From Cristatella mucedo (lineage: Eukaryota; Bryozoa; Phylactolaemata; Cristatellidae): DNA of 64,000 nt. Below the pieces are notes generated by a model, which saw only the letters and a program-made list of their open reading frames with translations, was not told where the DNA came from and ran no database searches. The DNA is taken from contig WPIO01000027.1 of the NCBI GenBank assembly GCA_009760855.2, positions 2,660,501-2,724,500 on the forward strand, read 5' to 3'. Both the position numbers and the translations under genes were made by a program. Of the stretch, positions 13,816-25,055 are shown one piece after another; positions within the stretch are counted from its first letter, which is position 1; every line of letters begins with the position of its first letter.

Positions 13816-13962
13816 GTGGTTGCTGCCGCGACAGTTTAATAGCGACGCCTGGATTACAACTACTGAGAATCGAATGTGACTAGTCATCAAAAGATTGGGA
13901 GCTTATATTTCGCGCTGCCGACGCTATAGGTGGTCAGCCCCTGCAGCGGAGGCAGCCTGTCC

Positions 13963-13964
<2 letters not shown>

Positions 13965-14021
<57 letters not shown>
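13965..14021 (+). repeat. (GA)n microsatellite
   Basis: Uninterrupted GA dinucleotides. Confidence 0.97.
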
Positions 14022-14022
<1 letters not shown>

Positions 14023-14077
14023 CAGCTCAGCTTGGCATGGAGGCGCCAGGAGCTGGTCTCGGGCCTCGGAAGCTTAA

Positions 14078-14160
14078 TAATAATAATAATAATACACTTG
14101 ATAAAGCGCCCTCAGAGAGCTCAATCTCTTTCTAGGCGCTTTACATTTGGAAGAAGCAGC
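14078..14160 (-). mobile_element. LINE-A 3' tail, reverse strand
   Basis: AATAATAATAATAATACACT followed by TGATAAAGCGCCCTCAGAGA is the exact reverse of the LINE-A tail. Only the terminal about 75 bases remain. Confidence 0.88.
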
Positions 14161-14944
14161 TTCGGTGTGCTGCTGCTCATCGACCGGAAGCTCAGCTAGC
14201 GACGGAATCACATGCTGAATTCTTTTGATCTAGAGGCCAACGCAAAAACCGCGATAAGTACCAGCTGTTGCGGACAAATTTACTTATTCATCCGACATCA
14301 AGTGGTCCTCTAGACTGGACTGAAAAGCAGAGAGCAGAAAGTGGGATCTCTTTTGACGAGCCATTTGTACTGAGTTGCCCCTTATGAACGGCGTGGATCG
14401 AACATGATTGCCGGCTGTGGCGGCGGTCTTTCTGAATATAAGTGTGGCCACGGTCAAAATGGTGAACATCGAAATGGTGAACATTCAACGGCGGTCGATC
14501 TTACAGTTGCGCCTCCAGTCAAGAGAGCACAACTCACACCGAAGAATGCTCATGCTGACGACCAAAATTTCTAGCAAAAGTGTACTGGGAATAGAATGAA
14601 CTCTAAGAGCTGCCCTTCAGTTGCTAGTGTTAAGTTCAAATCATTAACATAAATTAGCAAGACAGAGAGGCTTATAAGAGCACTGCCACTCGGGTTAGTT
14701 TAAGTGATCCGCGATTGGTTGGTAGGAAGAAGTCTCTCGGCTGGTTCAGCCCCTTAGAGCTATGGGATTGGTCGGGTGCGGCCACTTTGGGTACTTCTTG
14801 TTACTCTCACTTTAAGTAAAGCTTGAAACGCATAAGCCATAGCTGGGAGCCTGATAATTGCTCTCGGAGTATCGGACGATCGGCGCCTCGTTATTCGCTA
14901 GATTAGACTGCTGTGTTTCATCACGATTCCGTATATCACTTTCA
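14161..14944. other. Intergenic stretch with no supported feature
   Basis: No gene is supported. Two overlapping minus-strand frames at 14284-14488 come partly from a short duplication (AATGGTGAACAT, twice, near 14458-14484). Confidence 0.4.
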
Positions 14945-15345
14945 ATTAATTTGATGTTACGTCGCCGTATGTTGGAAGACTCGACTGCGAAGCTGATCTG
15001 GTCGTCTAGTGAATGGGCTTATTAAGACCGGGACGCTCTGATTTCGTACAGATGCTACGGTGGCTGAACTCATTTCGAGGGACGGGTTTTCCATTACTGA
15101 GTTACACTTTTTGCCAATTACTAGTAAGTTGGTTTTATCATTATTTAATTTGATAAAGCTTGCTGCCAACTAAGTGCGAATGTCAGCAATATATGCAGCA
15201 GGGGATTTGAGGGTGTTTGACGTGCTAGAAGGCAGAGAGGAATCAAAGTGCAGGTGCACCTGTGCGTCATCTGCATTGAAATTAAAGTCTAGATGGTTCT
15301 CGGCGATTACATCTGCAAGAGGGGTAATTTCGCTCTAGCTCTCTG
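14945..15345 (-). mobile_element. LINE-A-related reverse-transcriptase palm fragment
   Basis: The minus strand reads FNADDAQ near 15263-15285, a decayed YADDTQ catalytic box. It then reads AASFIKLNNDKTNLLVIGKK, the typical 'W-(M)-x-x-N-x-L-x-L-N-x-x-K-T' block that follows it. The matching region of the better copy lies at 46880-47110. The 5' and 3' parts are missing. Confidence 0.85.
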
Positions 15346-16623
15346 GCATTCATTTGGATTGCCATCCTCCGCTAAATAAAGTCTGCTGAAAATTCCGTTG
15401 TTGCATCTTCATATACTTTGTTTTCGATCTTTCAAGCATAACATGCATGATGTTGCTCTGCTTATCTAGGAGGGGATAACTCCGCTCAACCATCGGTCCC
15501 CATCAACGCCCTCCTTTCACCTGCTATTGATTCGGGCACTTTCGTTCTAGCTACCCTAACTGCTTGCGGTTACGGGCAGCGACGCATTTCATTAATCCGA
15601 TTACTAGCGAGGGCGGCCCGACTGACCCAGTTGGGGTCCCTTTGGGCCAGCTACCGGAGCGACTGCCCTCGGTCGTGCAAATCGGATGGGCTGCTCGACT
15701 AGCTACGAGTGCAGCCCTTCGACCCGCAAGGCTTGCACTTGAGCTTGAAGAGTATTGTGCCAGGTGCGAAGCAATAAACGTGTTCGCAACAAATGGTCTC
15801 CCAAGCTCAACTAACGCTTCAAGTAGCCGGTGCAAGTTCAGCTACGAGGAGCGAGGGATTCCAGATCCGTAGTCAGAGTCGCGTGGCAGGAATGGACGCT
15901 TCATTCCACGATGGCGGCGACCAAGCGTGACCCCCTAAGCCGGAGGGCAGTCCAAGAAGTAGCGCTTCGCCCCTTCATCGCGTCAACTTGGTCGGTCCGA
16001 GCAATGTCAGCGTTCGGCCCCTCAATAGATTTCTGGCTATGCGACTCCATCGCGGAGGGAGGCACAGCTTCCGATTGCATAGACGCAGGCTACCTGAGCA
16101 TAGACGGCTCGGCAAACCGCTGTCGCTTGTTGGCGGAAGAGAAGTTTTTGCCAACGCGCGCGAGATGCGTTTACTGAGCTGTCACCCAAACTGCGGTTTC
16201 CTCGGTACGGCTCAGCAGTGTTTGGACGCACGTGAGTGCCCACAAGAACCTCAGCTCCGTGGCGAGACTATTCTAGGCCAGGGCTGAACAATCAGGGGGA
16301 GAGAGGGAGGGAGGGAGGAAGTAACAGGTCAATGTAAGAAAGGCGGCAGCGACAGCCGGTTTTTCTTGGGAGCGAATGAACGAACGAGACAGAGAGACAA
16401 GAAGACGGAGTGTATGGGTCCTAGTGCGTTCGCGCTCGCGTGTTTGTAAGTGTGCGTGAGAGGAAGTCGTGGTAATATTCCGAGGGTACTGAAACGTATG
16501 TTCGCTAAATCCGATAGATTACAACTGCCTAGATTATAACTGCCTTCGCGGTTACTGAATTAATTAAAATAATAATCATAAAGCATTTGTATTAGCAATC
16601 TAAGAGAACTAGTTCTTTTTATA
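15346..16623. other. CpG-rich unassigned block, open on both strands
   Basis: Frames of about 100 codons cover 15551-16287 on both strands. They have ordinary amino-acid composition but no domain I recognise. It could be a decayed retroelement or part of an unknown gene. I call nothing. Confidence 0.4.
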
Positions 16624-16702
16624 GTCCAATGTAAATTGCCTAGAAAAAGATTGAGTTCTCTGAGGGCTCTATGACAAATGTATTATTACTATTATTATTA
16701 TT
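16624..16702 (+). mobile_element. LINE-A 3' tail, plus strand
   Basis: TGTAAATTGCCTAGAAAAAG, GATTGAGTTCTCTGAGGGCT and an ATT-repeat tail match the LINE-A end. It abuts a LINE-A piece of opposite orientation. Confidence 0.85.
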
Positions 16703-17092
16703 CGGCACTGTACATATGCTGAAAAGGAACCACGATTTAATGGTTAGTGGTAGCATGCTCAATGTCAAAAAGCATAACCAGGTTTGAGGTGACATGCACA
16801 GGGTCAGCATACAAATATCGGTAGCGGCAGCATGCACAGTGTCAGCACGCATAAGCACGCAAAGGACGACTCGCATGGACCCACTAAACGCTGGGATAAA
16901 TAGATGCGTTTTTAGCTTCTTTCTAAATGTCGTCAAGTCAGGGGACGTCGCGAAGCCAATCGGGAGCGAGTTCCAGGGTTTGGGGGCATACCAAATAAAG
17001 GCGCGGTCTCCGATGAATTTGTGGTTCGTGCGTAGGTGTAGGCCGTTCGCTATGGCTTGTGCTGGACACTTGTGGGTGCCCTACGGCGCTTG
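16703..17092 (-). mobile_element. LINE-A fragment: reverse-transcriptase C-terminus and 3' UTR
   Basis: The minus-strand reading gives the conserved end of ORF2 (short block 'TTFRKKLKTHLFIPAFSGSM'), followed by the 3' UTR. The upstream part, complement of CGGTCTCCGATGAATTTGTG, encodes the 'GDRAF' region. The fragment lacks the terminal hairpin tail. It lies immediately left of the CpG island. Confidence 0.85.
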
Positions 17093-18910
17093 AAATAGAC
17101 TGTTCGCAGCTGCGGATGCACTCGTTATATTAACGTACGGCTCTTCAGTGAAGAGAAGAGCGGGTACGTACCGCGCTCGCTCTGCCGCCGTCGGCAAGCA
17201 TGCGCGCGGCGAGACGCAGCGTCTGCGTCTCGCTGACGCTGCACCGCCGAGTCGAGCCAGCCCCACCGGTCGCAGGTCGCGCGGCGGCCTAGCGAACTAG
17301 CGCCGTTGCGAGCGTTTCGCTTCGGGCAAGTGACTCGATAGAAGGGGCCGCTACGGCGCGTTTGTAACGACGCCTGCTGCGGGGCTGAGCGAATGGCGGA
17401 CTGGGCAGATGCCGGGAGCCCGCAGCGGCGGTCGCCCGAGTAGGCTCGGCGTGGAGCGGACGCGCAGCCGGTGGGCGCCTTATGAATCTCGCTGGACGGC
17501 AGACCGCTGAGCGACTTCTAAAGACGCCGACGGGTGTAGATAGATGCACATTCAGCGAGCGCTAAGCCCGCCGGAGAATTGCGGGCTCGGAGCCGAAAGG
17601 CGCACATTCCAAGGCCAGCCGGGCAATGACGTCTCAAACACTGCGCGCCCACCGCGGCGGACAGTAAAACCATTAGAGATCGGCTACTAGAGGTGAACCG
17701 CGAGCGAACGGTGCTTAGTCCGGACCCTCGGCGATCGAGCTAAGCGTCCGTCCTTCGTCGTGCAGTGATCCGCGCGCGTGACCCGAGTGCCTATGCACGA
17801 CCGCGGCTATCGAGCAGCACAGCCACCAACGCGGTCAAAACGCACCGAGCGGAGACCCCCGCCCCGCCCCGCCCCCGATGCACTCACTCACGCTCGCGCG
17901 AAAGTACGCACGAGCGCACTCGGTCGCGCGCTCGGTCGCGTCGCGCGCGTGCGCACGCACGCACGCGCGCTAACGTACTCCAAACCACACGGCAAACGCA
18001 CACGCGCGCGCACAGGCGCGCGCGTACGCACACTCGGTACGCTCAACTCAGATACTAGCGTGGGCCTAACGAGCGCCCTCCCACCCGCGGCAGGCGATTA
18101 CGTCACGTCGCGACCGAGCTCTCATCGTGACCCTTAGTTATTAGGTGACCGCGAGCTCGCGCAGCTGGCGTGTTGCGCTGTCCGTGCGTCCCTCGCCGGG
18201 GCACCCGCATATGGCGGCTAGCGCCCGCAATGTCCGACTCTAGAGGGCTATCGTCGTTTCGCGGCTACACGAGCGCGGTAAGTGGCCGCCGCCGGCGCCG
18301 CCGCAGAGCGCTCGCACGCCGCCGCAGAGCGCTCGACCGCGTCGTCGTGCTGGTCGCGCGCGCCGAGAGCGCGGCGGCCGCCGTGCACTGACTGCGGCAG
18401 CCGCGGCCGGAGGCGCCAGCTTGGCGTTACGTCTGCGCGGCCGCCGCCGCAGTGCAGAGCTTCCGCGCGGGCGCGAGCTCGCCCCGCCGCCGGCCTCGCC
18501 GCCGCCGGGTCCGCCGCTCCCGGCGCTGCATCCGCGTCTCGCCGTCGTCGCGCGGTGACTCGGGTAGCCGGGCGACGGTCGCGGGGCCGAGCACTAGCAT
18601 CTGGCGGACGCATCTGCCGCGTATCGAGTCCGAACGGAACGCTGCCGTCGCCTCTGCCGGCTCGCGTCGAAGCGGTGCGCTCGTGTGGCCCAGTGTGGGG
18701 GCGGGACGGGGCGGGGCGGGGCAACCGGCTTGCGGAGTGCGTACGTCCCGCAGCGAACGTCCGACGTGCGGAGCCGTCTCCCTTCCGCCAGAGGCTTTCC
18801 GGCCCAGAGACGAGGCGCTAGCCGCGCCGGCGGCGGCAGCGGCACCTGTGGTGCTGCGAAAGCACCTGCTCGGCGGCACCTGTTGCTGAGCGAAGGGCTA
18901 GCAGCAGCAT
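17093..18910. promoter_or_regulatory. CpG island and inferred promoter of the smoothelin/Ig-type gene
   Basis: About 1.8 kb is extremely GC- and CpG-rich, with runs such as CGCGCGTGCGCACGCACGCA near 17945. GC boxes are visible (CCCCGCCCCGCCCCC near 17860, GGGGCGGGGCGGGGC near 18706). I see no clear TATA box. A short coding exon with a consensus donor (18230-18277) lies inside it, and the CpG-poor gene body begins to its right. Long frames on both strands here come from the lack of stop codons in GC-rich DNA. The promoter role and direction are inferred. Confidence 0.6.
18230..18277 (+). CDS. Candidate first coding exon, N-terminus of the smoothelin/Ig-type protein
   Basis: The ATG at 18230 has a purine at -3 and begins MSDSRGLSSFRGYTSA. 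The reading frame stays open to a strong donor (GCG|GTAAGT, GT at 18278). The exon exits in phase 0, which fits the phase-0 entry of the next exon at 26936. An earlier ATG at 18211 is in another frame and stops after ten codons, so it may be a small upstream frame. The location inside the CpG island suits a first exon. No domain can be recognised in 16 residues. The intron to the next recognised exon would be about 8.7 kb, and further small exons could be hidden there. The call rests on splice signal, phase and location only. Confidence 0.5.
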
Positions 18911-19104
18911 ATTGGTAGGAGTGGGTGGCCGGACGACAGTTCCTTAGGCTAGACCAAATATAAACAGCGTAAGTAGATACCCAGTACCGACGTCGTGTGG
19001 CCTCTGCCAGCTCCCAGTATCGGCCCTACCGATATGCCTTGGCTGGCAGCTCCGCTGGCGAAGGTGTAGCTGCTGCTCCTCAACTCGGATCTACAGGGCG
19101 GGGC

Positions 19105-19122
19105 GGGGGGGGGGGGGGGGGG
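19105..19122 (+). repeat. Poly(G) run of 18
   Basis: Eighteen consecutive G follow GGGGCGGGGC in the first intron. Confidence 0.93.
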
Positions 19123-19202
19123 CGTCCTTAGAGTTTGCTTGCCTTAATGTAATAGCGCGGTCGCCGTAGGGTCAGAACATAAGTGAATGGTAAGGCGAGC
19201 TG

Positions 19203-19271
19203 GAGAGAGAGAGAGAGGAGAGAGAGAGGAGAGAGAGGAGAGAGAGAGGAGAGAGAGAGAGGAGAAAGAGA

Positions 19272-19302
<31 letters not shown>

Positions 19303-19335
19303 AAGACAGAGAGACAGAGAGAGATAGAGATCAGA
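19203..19335 (+). repeat. Imperfect (GA)n tract
   Basis: GA repeats are interrupted at intervals by GAGG, GAAAGA and GACAGA units. Confidence 0.95.
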
Positions 19336-20898
19336 GTAGAGCTAGAGCAAGTGGAGAGCATCCCATCGTTCGACACCGCCCGACGTGGCTTCGGCTGCCG
19401 TCGTTACGCTCTTTCTCTTTCTCCGAGCGATGCCCATAGATGTTCATCGCCTCTCACCTGCGAAGTGGCTGGGAGGCAATACGAACTCACATGGAGGAGA
19501 AGGGAGATGAGAGCGCGGGTTATGTCCGTGCACACTCTGCGCTCCATCACTACCGCCGACCGTGATATGTTCGGTCTGTTGCAGTCGAGACAGCTTGGCC
19601 AAACAGGTGTCATCTCTCTTTATCTCTATCTCCTTTTGTCCATCCTTCAACAACCATGGTCGCTTGGTGGCTAGCGGCTATCCGACGGCAGGTCTTTGTT
19701 TGATCGTTTGGCTTTTGCTGCTGCTGGCGAGGTCTCGATCCATGCCACAGTCCATGCAGCAGCCGTGTGGCCTGGAGAAGGGAGCACGTGTCTAACCCAC
19801 GAAGACTTAGCTGTCAGCACAAGAAGTACGCTGCTGCACACCTGGTTTGAGGAGGATTAGCAGTGCCCTACTAATGGAGTGGGTCCAGAAAATGCCTCGG
19901 CTGAGGTCGCTGGCACTAACCGTTTTGCAAGGGGTGGGGTCATGTCCCAACAGCACTCGTGCATAAATTGACTGCTGGCATTCGAATTAGGTGAGTGGGA
20001 AGGCAGAGTGCGCTGGCGAGGGAGAGTCTTTCTCTGACTAGATGCAGCCTGGCCTGGAACCGGTGAGCTGTGCCACTAAACTTTCCATTCCCTAGATCAG
20101 AGCACTGTCCGCACAACGAGCTGCCGCCGCAATGTCAACTTGCGAAAAGTAGGGAGAAGGAGAAAGGAACGGGAGGGAAGACGAAAAGTGAGCAAGAAAA
20201 AGTTCGTGGCCGCCGAACCGAAGGTCCAGACCTTCGACCAGGCAGTGGCTTGGTAAACTGTCGCTGCCATACTTAGGTTCTGCAGTCTGGCATACAAGGC
20301 AGAGGAGTCTCTGAGTCTGTCCGTCTCCCGACGTGGAGCCGGTGGAGGATCGATCCGACTGGGAGGGACTGCAACTTTCGACCTGACTTAAAACGCTTTG
20401 GCATCTTTACCAGAATGCGTTCGGGTCAACCGAGGTCACCTAGGGAGATGAACCGGTTTCGTGACGAGAAATTTCAGCTTTGGCTTCGCTATATGGCAAT
20501 TAAGCTACGGATGTACTCACCGGAGCTTCGTTGTTAGTGGTGTAGTCTTTTTTGGAAAATTATTGAACCTGGAGGGGAACACTATGAGTGTTCATGCAGT
20601 GACAGCGGCTCTTGTGGTGGCTTTGGGCATGGTAAGGTAGTGTGTAATGAATTGTGTGGCTTTAAAAAGGATGGTCTTGCGATCAGTCTGATGTGTACCG
20701 CCAGCTGCAACCTAGCTGCAACGGTTCACGTTCACTCGTGATACTCGGACCATGTTGATTTGGCGAACAATAAAGAGCCGACCTGCATGTTGTGTGAGTA
20801 AGGGAGCTTGTGGCAGGACGACAAAGCAGTTACAAAGTCTTGTTGGTTAGTAACGTCAAAGGTTTTGCTGGCAGGGATCTTATTAAGGATCCTATTAA

Positions 20899-21060
20899 GG
20901 TGAGCCGTGATGGCTCACTGGTTAAGGCGGTTGCTTTTTACGACCTCGGTCCCGAGGCTGTGGGTTCGAATCCTGTAGTGGGTGAACCTTTATTGTTGCT
21001 GCACGTGGTGCTGATAGCCGTAAAGGCTCTTCTTTCGCTATACAAAAGAGGCTGTTAATT
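20899..21060 (+). repeat. SINE-A copy, plus strand (best preserved)
   Basis: The A box is TGGCTCACTGG (20911-20921) and the B box is GGTTCGAATCC (20963-20973), both at tRNA-like spacing. The family body follows (TGCTGATAGCCGTAAAGGCT, then CTTTCGCTATACAAAAGAGG). The head still resembles a tRNA, but no acceptor stem can be completed, so this is a SINE and not a tRNA gene. Confidence 0.9.
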
Positions 21061-21251
21061 GTTTATCAAGCACTTGTTCGGGGTCGAAGATGCAACGTTG
21101 CCGGCACACGAGCCGAGCTGCCAATTTGTGCACCATCTAAGCCTTTTCTTGCACAGGAAGGAAGACCTACCAGGAGTGAGTTGCGCGGGTCTAGACAGGG
21201 CGCAGCAAATGCATGGACTAGCTTGGCTGCTATATCCTTTCTAAAGCGTCC

Positions 21252-21372
21252 GCCGAATGTATATTACTCACCGTGCAATTGCGTTTCCCTTTGCAGCAAA
21301 TGCAAAGTGCCTAGAAAGAGATTGAGTTCTCTGAGGGCGCTTTATAAGTGCATTGTTAATATTATTATTGTT
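21252..21372 (+). mobile_element. LINE-A 3' UTR end and tail
   Basis: The segment runs CGTTTCCCTTTGCAGCAAAT, GTGCCTAGAAAGAGATTGAG, TTCTCTGAGGGCGCTTTATA and then ATT repeats. It matches the 3' end of the LINE-A copy at 48100-48867. Confidence 0.88.
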
Positions 21373-21435
21373 AAATCAACTAGTATTTTTTTAGAGCGAT
21401 TAAATAATCAATTCGGTGTTTACATGTGTGAGAGA

Positions 21436-21700
<265 letters not shown>

Positions 21701-21744
21701 AGAAATAGAGGAAATAGAGAGAATGTGCCCGCACGAGCGTGTGT

Positions 21745-21769
21745 GCATGCATGTATGTGTGTGTGTGTG

Positions 21770-21845
<76 letters not shown>

Positions 21846-21870
21846 GTGTGTGTTGTGTGTGTGCATGTAC
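21745..21870 (+). repeat. (GT)n microsatellite with TTG interruptions
   Basis: GT repeats are broken by periodic GTTGTG steps. It lies 50 bases from the preceding GA tract, forming a compound locus. Confidence 0.97.
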
Positions 21871-22066
21871 ACACAGGCACATACGTATGGGAGAGATTGG
21901 GAGAGTCAGAGAATGTGTGTGTAAATAATGAGACAGTTTGAATATCTCTTCTTTCTTTATTCAAATGCTCCTGACTACATTGGCACTTAGTATTGCTGGT
22001 CACAGTCATTTGCACACGTAGCTATACACAAAGCAAGCATGTACACATACAAGCACACACCTGCTT

Positions 22067-22068
<2 letters not shown>

Positions 22069-22105
<37 letters not shown>

Positions 22106-22135
22106 ACGCACACTTACACACACACACCTCTCACA
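22069..22135 (+). repeat. (CA)n microsatellite
   Basis: A CA tract at 22069-22103 is followed by degenerate CACA-rich sequence. Confidence 0.93.
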
Positions 22136-24469
22136 CCATTAGTTGGGATCTCACCAAGGCTCTGGTGATTGATTTGTAGTGAATTGCTCTGGTTGGTGGC
22201 GATTCGTGGCACCCACGGCAAATCATGGGAACAGTGCTCCCTGAGCCCCAGCGCTTTCAGATCCTGTTATATCCTGGAGGTTTGCCAACAGCTTGAGGTG
22301 GAACAAATCAAGACAACCAGGTGATAGCTGGAGACAGAATACTGAAGAAATTCCCTAGGTCTAGCAAGCATAAGCCACACCTTACTGTCCCGACTGTGGA
22401 CTTCCAGCATTCGTGTGAATGATCAAAAGCTGTTGAGGGCCACCGAGCAGCTCAGCCGTTCATTCAGCTCCCAAACATCGTTGTTTACTTCCCCAGCCAC
22501 TCCTTCAGCCGTTCGTGGACTGGAATCCACGGAGTTGGATTATACAGTCGGCTCATGCAGATGCATTGCAGTTGAGGTTGCGGCCGTATGAGTTGTCCGA
22601 GGTTCGTGGACAACAATCGTGTGAGGAGCTACTGACTAAACAATCGTGAGCATACTACCAATCGGAGCTTAATCCTGCTACGGGCCTGCTTCTAGGATAC
22701 GAACTGCAGAGCAGCATGGCAACGAAGCACGTGGACTTCGAGTCATCGAGTACCGAAGCTACACGGAGCCGAGTGGATAATAGTTGTTGTGTGATCAAAT
22801 GGTGCCGAACAAGAAACGGCAACAATGTCTCCACGCTACCTTCTGCTTCATCAACTGCCCTGCCTTTTCGGTGGCTGTGTTGTCGGTGTATTTGCATATC
22901 AGTCTCTCTTCTGTTTCTCCTCCCATCGCTTCTCTTCTTCTCACCATCCTTCACACTTTAAGTGCTTAACTTGTCAAGCTGAAAGCTATCTCTGCCTGGT
23001 GGATGCTGTGGATTCCATGTGTATCCAAGGCAGAGTGGATTAGCTGAAAACATTAGCAGCCTCAACCAGGGCTAGCCTCTCAGCCGTTGAAGAGGCACTT
23101 GCATCTTTGTAATGGCATGTCACTTTGTTTCTGTATTAGGTCAGTGTAATCTCATCCTCTAGTCGCCACCAGGCTCTGGTAATTGGCTGGCTACCTTGCT
23201 GACTTGCTTCGTGACTGGCTGACACCCCTCCTATCTTGACCGTAGCCTCTTCCATGGATATTGACCCGGCTCACTATACCGAGGCTTATGCAGTCAGTGA
23301 AATATGCTCTAGATAAGTAAGATATAGATATAAGATATAGTCACTTTAAAAAGCGCTGTGTGCACATCACTCTTGTTCCGTGCCGGACCACGACTTTGCT
23401 TCGTGCTCTACCCTCTATCCTGAGTACTTCTTACTTGATGTGTTATGAGGTGCGTTGCCACTTTCTGAAGTGGCCGGTCCACTTATTGACAGTCGGACAG
23501 GTTTCGACTGTGCCGCATCTCACTAAACATGCTTGGGAAACGGCTCTTGAGTGACAGCCTTTCGAAGGACACATGCATGCCCTCACCTTCAGGCCCTACT
23601 GGGGTGGTGAACAAACCTTGAACTATTGCCACGATTTTCAATCAGAGAGTAAGGGGCACATTTCCAGCCTAAATAAATAAATAAATATGTATATATAATT
23701 ATATGACGTGGCCTTTATTTAAGCTAGTTGGCTTGTTCCTTTGATGCGCTCATGTCTCAGGCATCTGAATGCATCAGGCATTCTGTATGCATCAGAATGC
23801 CTGAATGCATCAGGCATCTGAAGACACGCCTTCGACGTTGCAACACTTGAGCTACAGCCGTCTATCGGCTGCTCGTGATGTGCAGCCAGATGTACACTCC
23901 ACCTGCTCTGTGATCACGAGTGCCTGTCACAATAAACTTATCAAGGATTTGCGCTCGTATGTTGGCTTATAACTCTTTCCTTAAGGGGCTGCATGTATCT
24001 GCAGTAAGTGCAAGCTAAGACCAGCCATCGAGAGCTTGATGAAGTTGATTGATCGAAAATTCGCAGGCTAGTACGATACCGGATTGCCACATAGTGGATT
24101 TACGAATCTCACTTTTGCTTACAGACCAGACAGAATGTGAGTAGTGTGATGACGGCAAACTTAATGGTTCCACTTAGAGAATACAACGTAACGGTACAAG
24201 ACTCTAGTTCACCCATAAAATAACATACATTCACCTCGGTATTAAGCAAGTGAATACTTAAAAGCATTAAAATATAGCAAAGACAATGACAGTGGCAGTT
24301 CACACAGCTCTCAATGCACAAGGGCTGCACCTGATTTGTCAAGGTCAGATAAGGTTGGGGAAGATGGACTTACCGTGGTTGAACAGCTGAATGGCTTGAT
24401 GGTCAGCCACCCGGCAACAAAGGAAAGGTGGTGCTTGGCAGACAAATGTGGTATCTGGGTCTTCGCCCA
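22136..24469. other. Intron 1, right part; no exon supported
   Basis: No convincing exon. An ATG at 22716 opens a frame starting MATKHVDFESSSTEATRS with ordinary composition, but no good donor follows. A dyad-symmetric repeat cluster at 23758-23822 and a short TAAA repeat near 23672 are the only structures seen. Confidence 0.45.
23758..23822. repeat. Small cluster of direct and inverted repeats
   Basis: CAGGCATCTGAA occurs at 23758-23769 and again at 23811-23822. Between them is a perfect 11-bp inverted repeat: CAGGCATTCTG (23775-23785), a 7-base loop, and CAGAATGCCTG (23793-23803). Confidence 0.9.
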
Positions 24470-24630
24470 CGGATGGGGCGCTCACCCTTCACGACCCATG
24501 TCGTGGGTTTGAGTCCTGCAGTAGGCGATCCTGTAGCGCCCACTGCAAGCAGTGGTGATAGCCGTTAAGGCTCTTCTGCTGCTATACAAATGAGGCTGAT
24601 AAATTAGCTAATATTTATTTATTATCAGGG
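24470..24630 (+). repeat. SINE-A copy, plus strand, degenerate head
   Basis: CATGTCGTGGGTTTGAGTCC (B-box region), GTGATAGCCGTTAAGGCTCT and GCTATACAAATGAGGCTGAT are followed by TTATTTATTAT. The A-box half is strongly diverged. Confidence 0.8.
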
Positions 24631-24906
24631 GAGTTAACGAACGTTAGAGTAGTGGTGCTAAGAAGGAGGGTAGGATTCGTATCTGACGAAAGGCAATTTC
24701 CATCTGCATTCAGTCTCAAGGTATGCGGCCTTTGGTCGGTCTGACTTCCGAAATGAGTGTGCTGAAAAGATAGGGTGGAAAGTCAGGGGGCATAGCTTTG
24801 ATTAAACCTGGCGGCTGTGCCAGTCGCCAAAGCTGCCATTGACAGCATAAGTGGGTGGAGTTGAGATACGTTGATGCTGGCAACTCATTACCTAATGTTT
24901 AGGAGA

Positions 24907-25055
24907 TCCGCTGGTTTGGCCCAGTGGTTAAGGTGCTCCACCCCCCCCCCCCGACCAAGGTCTTGCTGAGGTCGTGGGCTCGAGCCCCGTGGCATATGTG
25001 AAACACCTGAATAGAGATTAAGTTCTCTTAAGGCACTATACAAATGAATTACAGT
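24907..25055 (+). repeat. SINE-B copy, plus strand (reference copy)
   Basis: CTGGTTTGGCCCAGTGGTTA (A-box region) is followed by a C run, then GAGGTCGTGGGCTCGAGCCC (B-box region). The body GAAACACCTGAATAGAGATT and the tail AAGTTCTCTTAAGGCACTAT, ACAAATGAATTA complete it. The tail resembles the LINE-A terminal hairpin. Confidence 0.9.

Larger units (their letters stand above)
18911..20898. other. Intron 1, left part; no exon supported
   Basis: This stretch holds a poly(G) run and a GA-rich satellite, listed separately. Otherwise I see no exon with convincing splice sites. Open frames at 19404-19795 and 20070-20297 overlap on both strands without recognisable content. Confidence 0.45.

Noticed and set aside
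18248-18889. Frames of 145-179 codons on both strands in the CpG island
   Set aside because: GC-rich DNA lacks stop codons. Translations are R/A/P/S-rich in all frames and show no domain. Only the 16-codon exon ending at a consensus donor was kept.
20899-20990. Functional tRNA gene
   Set aside because: A and B boxes are present, but no complete cloverleaf or acceptor stem can be drawn, and the same head recurs with a SINE body elsewhere.
22716-22961. Alternative first coding exon starting MATKHVDFESSSTEATRS
   Set aside because: No good donor follows, and the minus strand is equally open. The CpG-island exon explains the start better.
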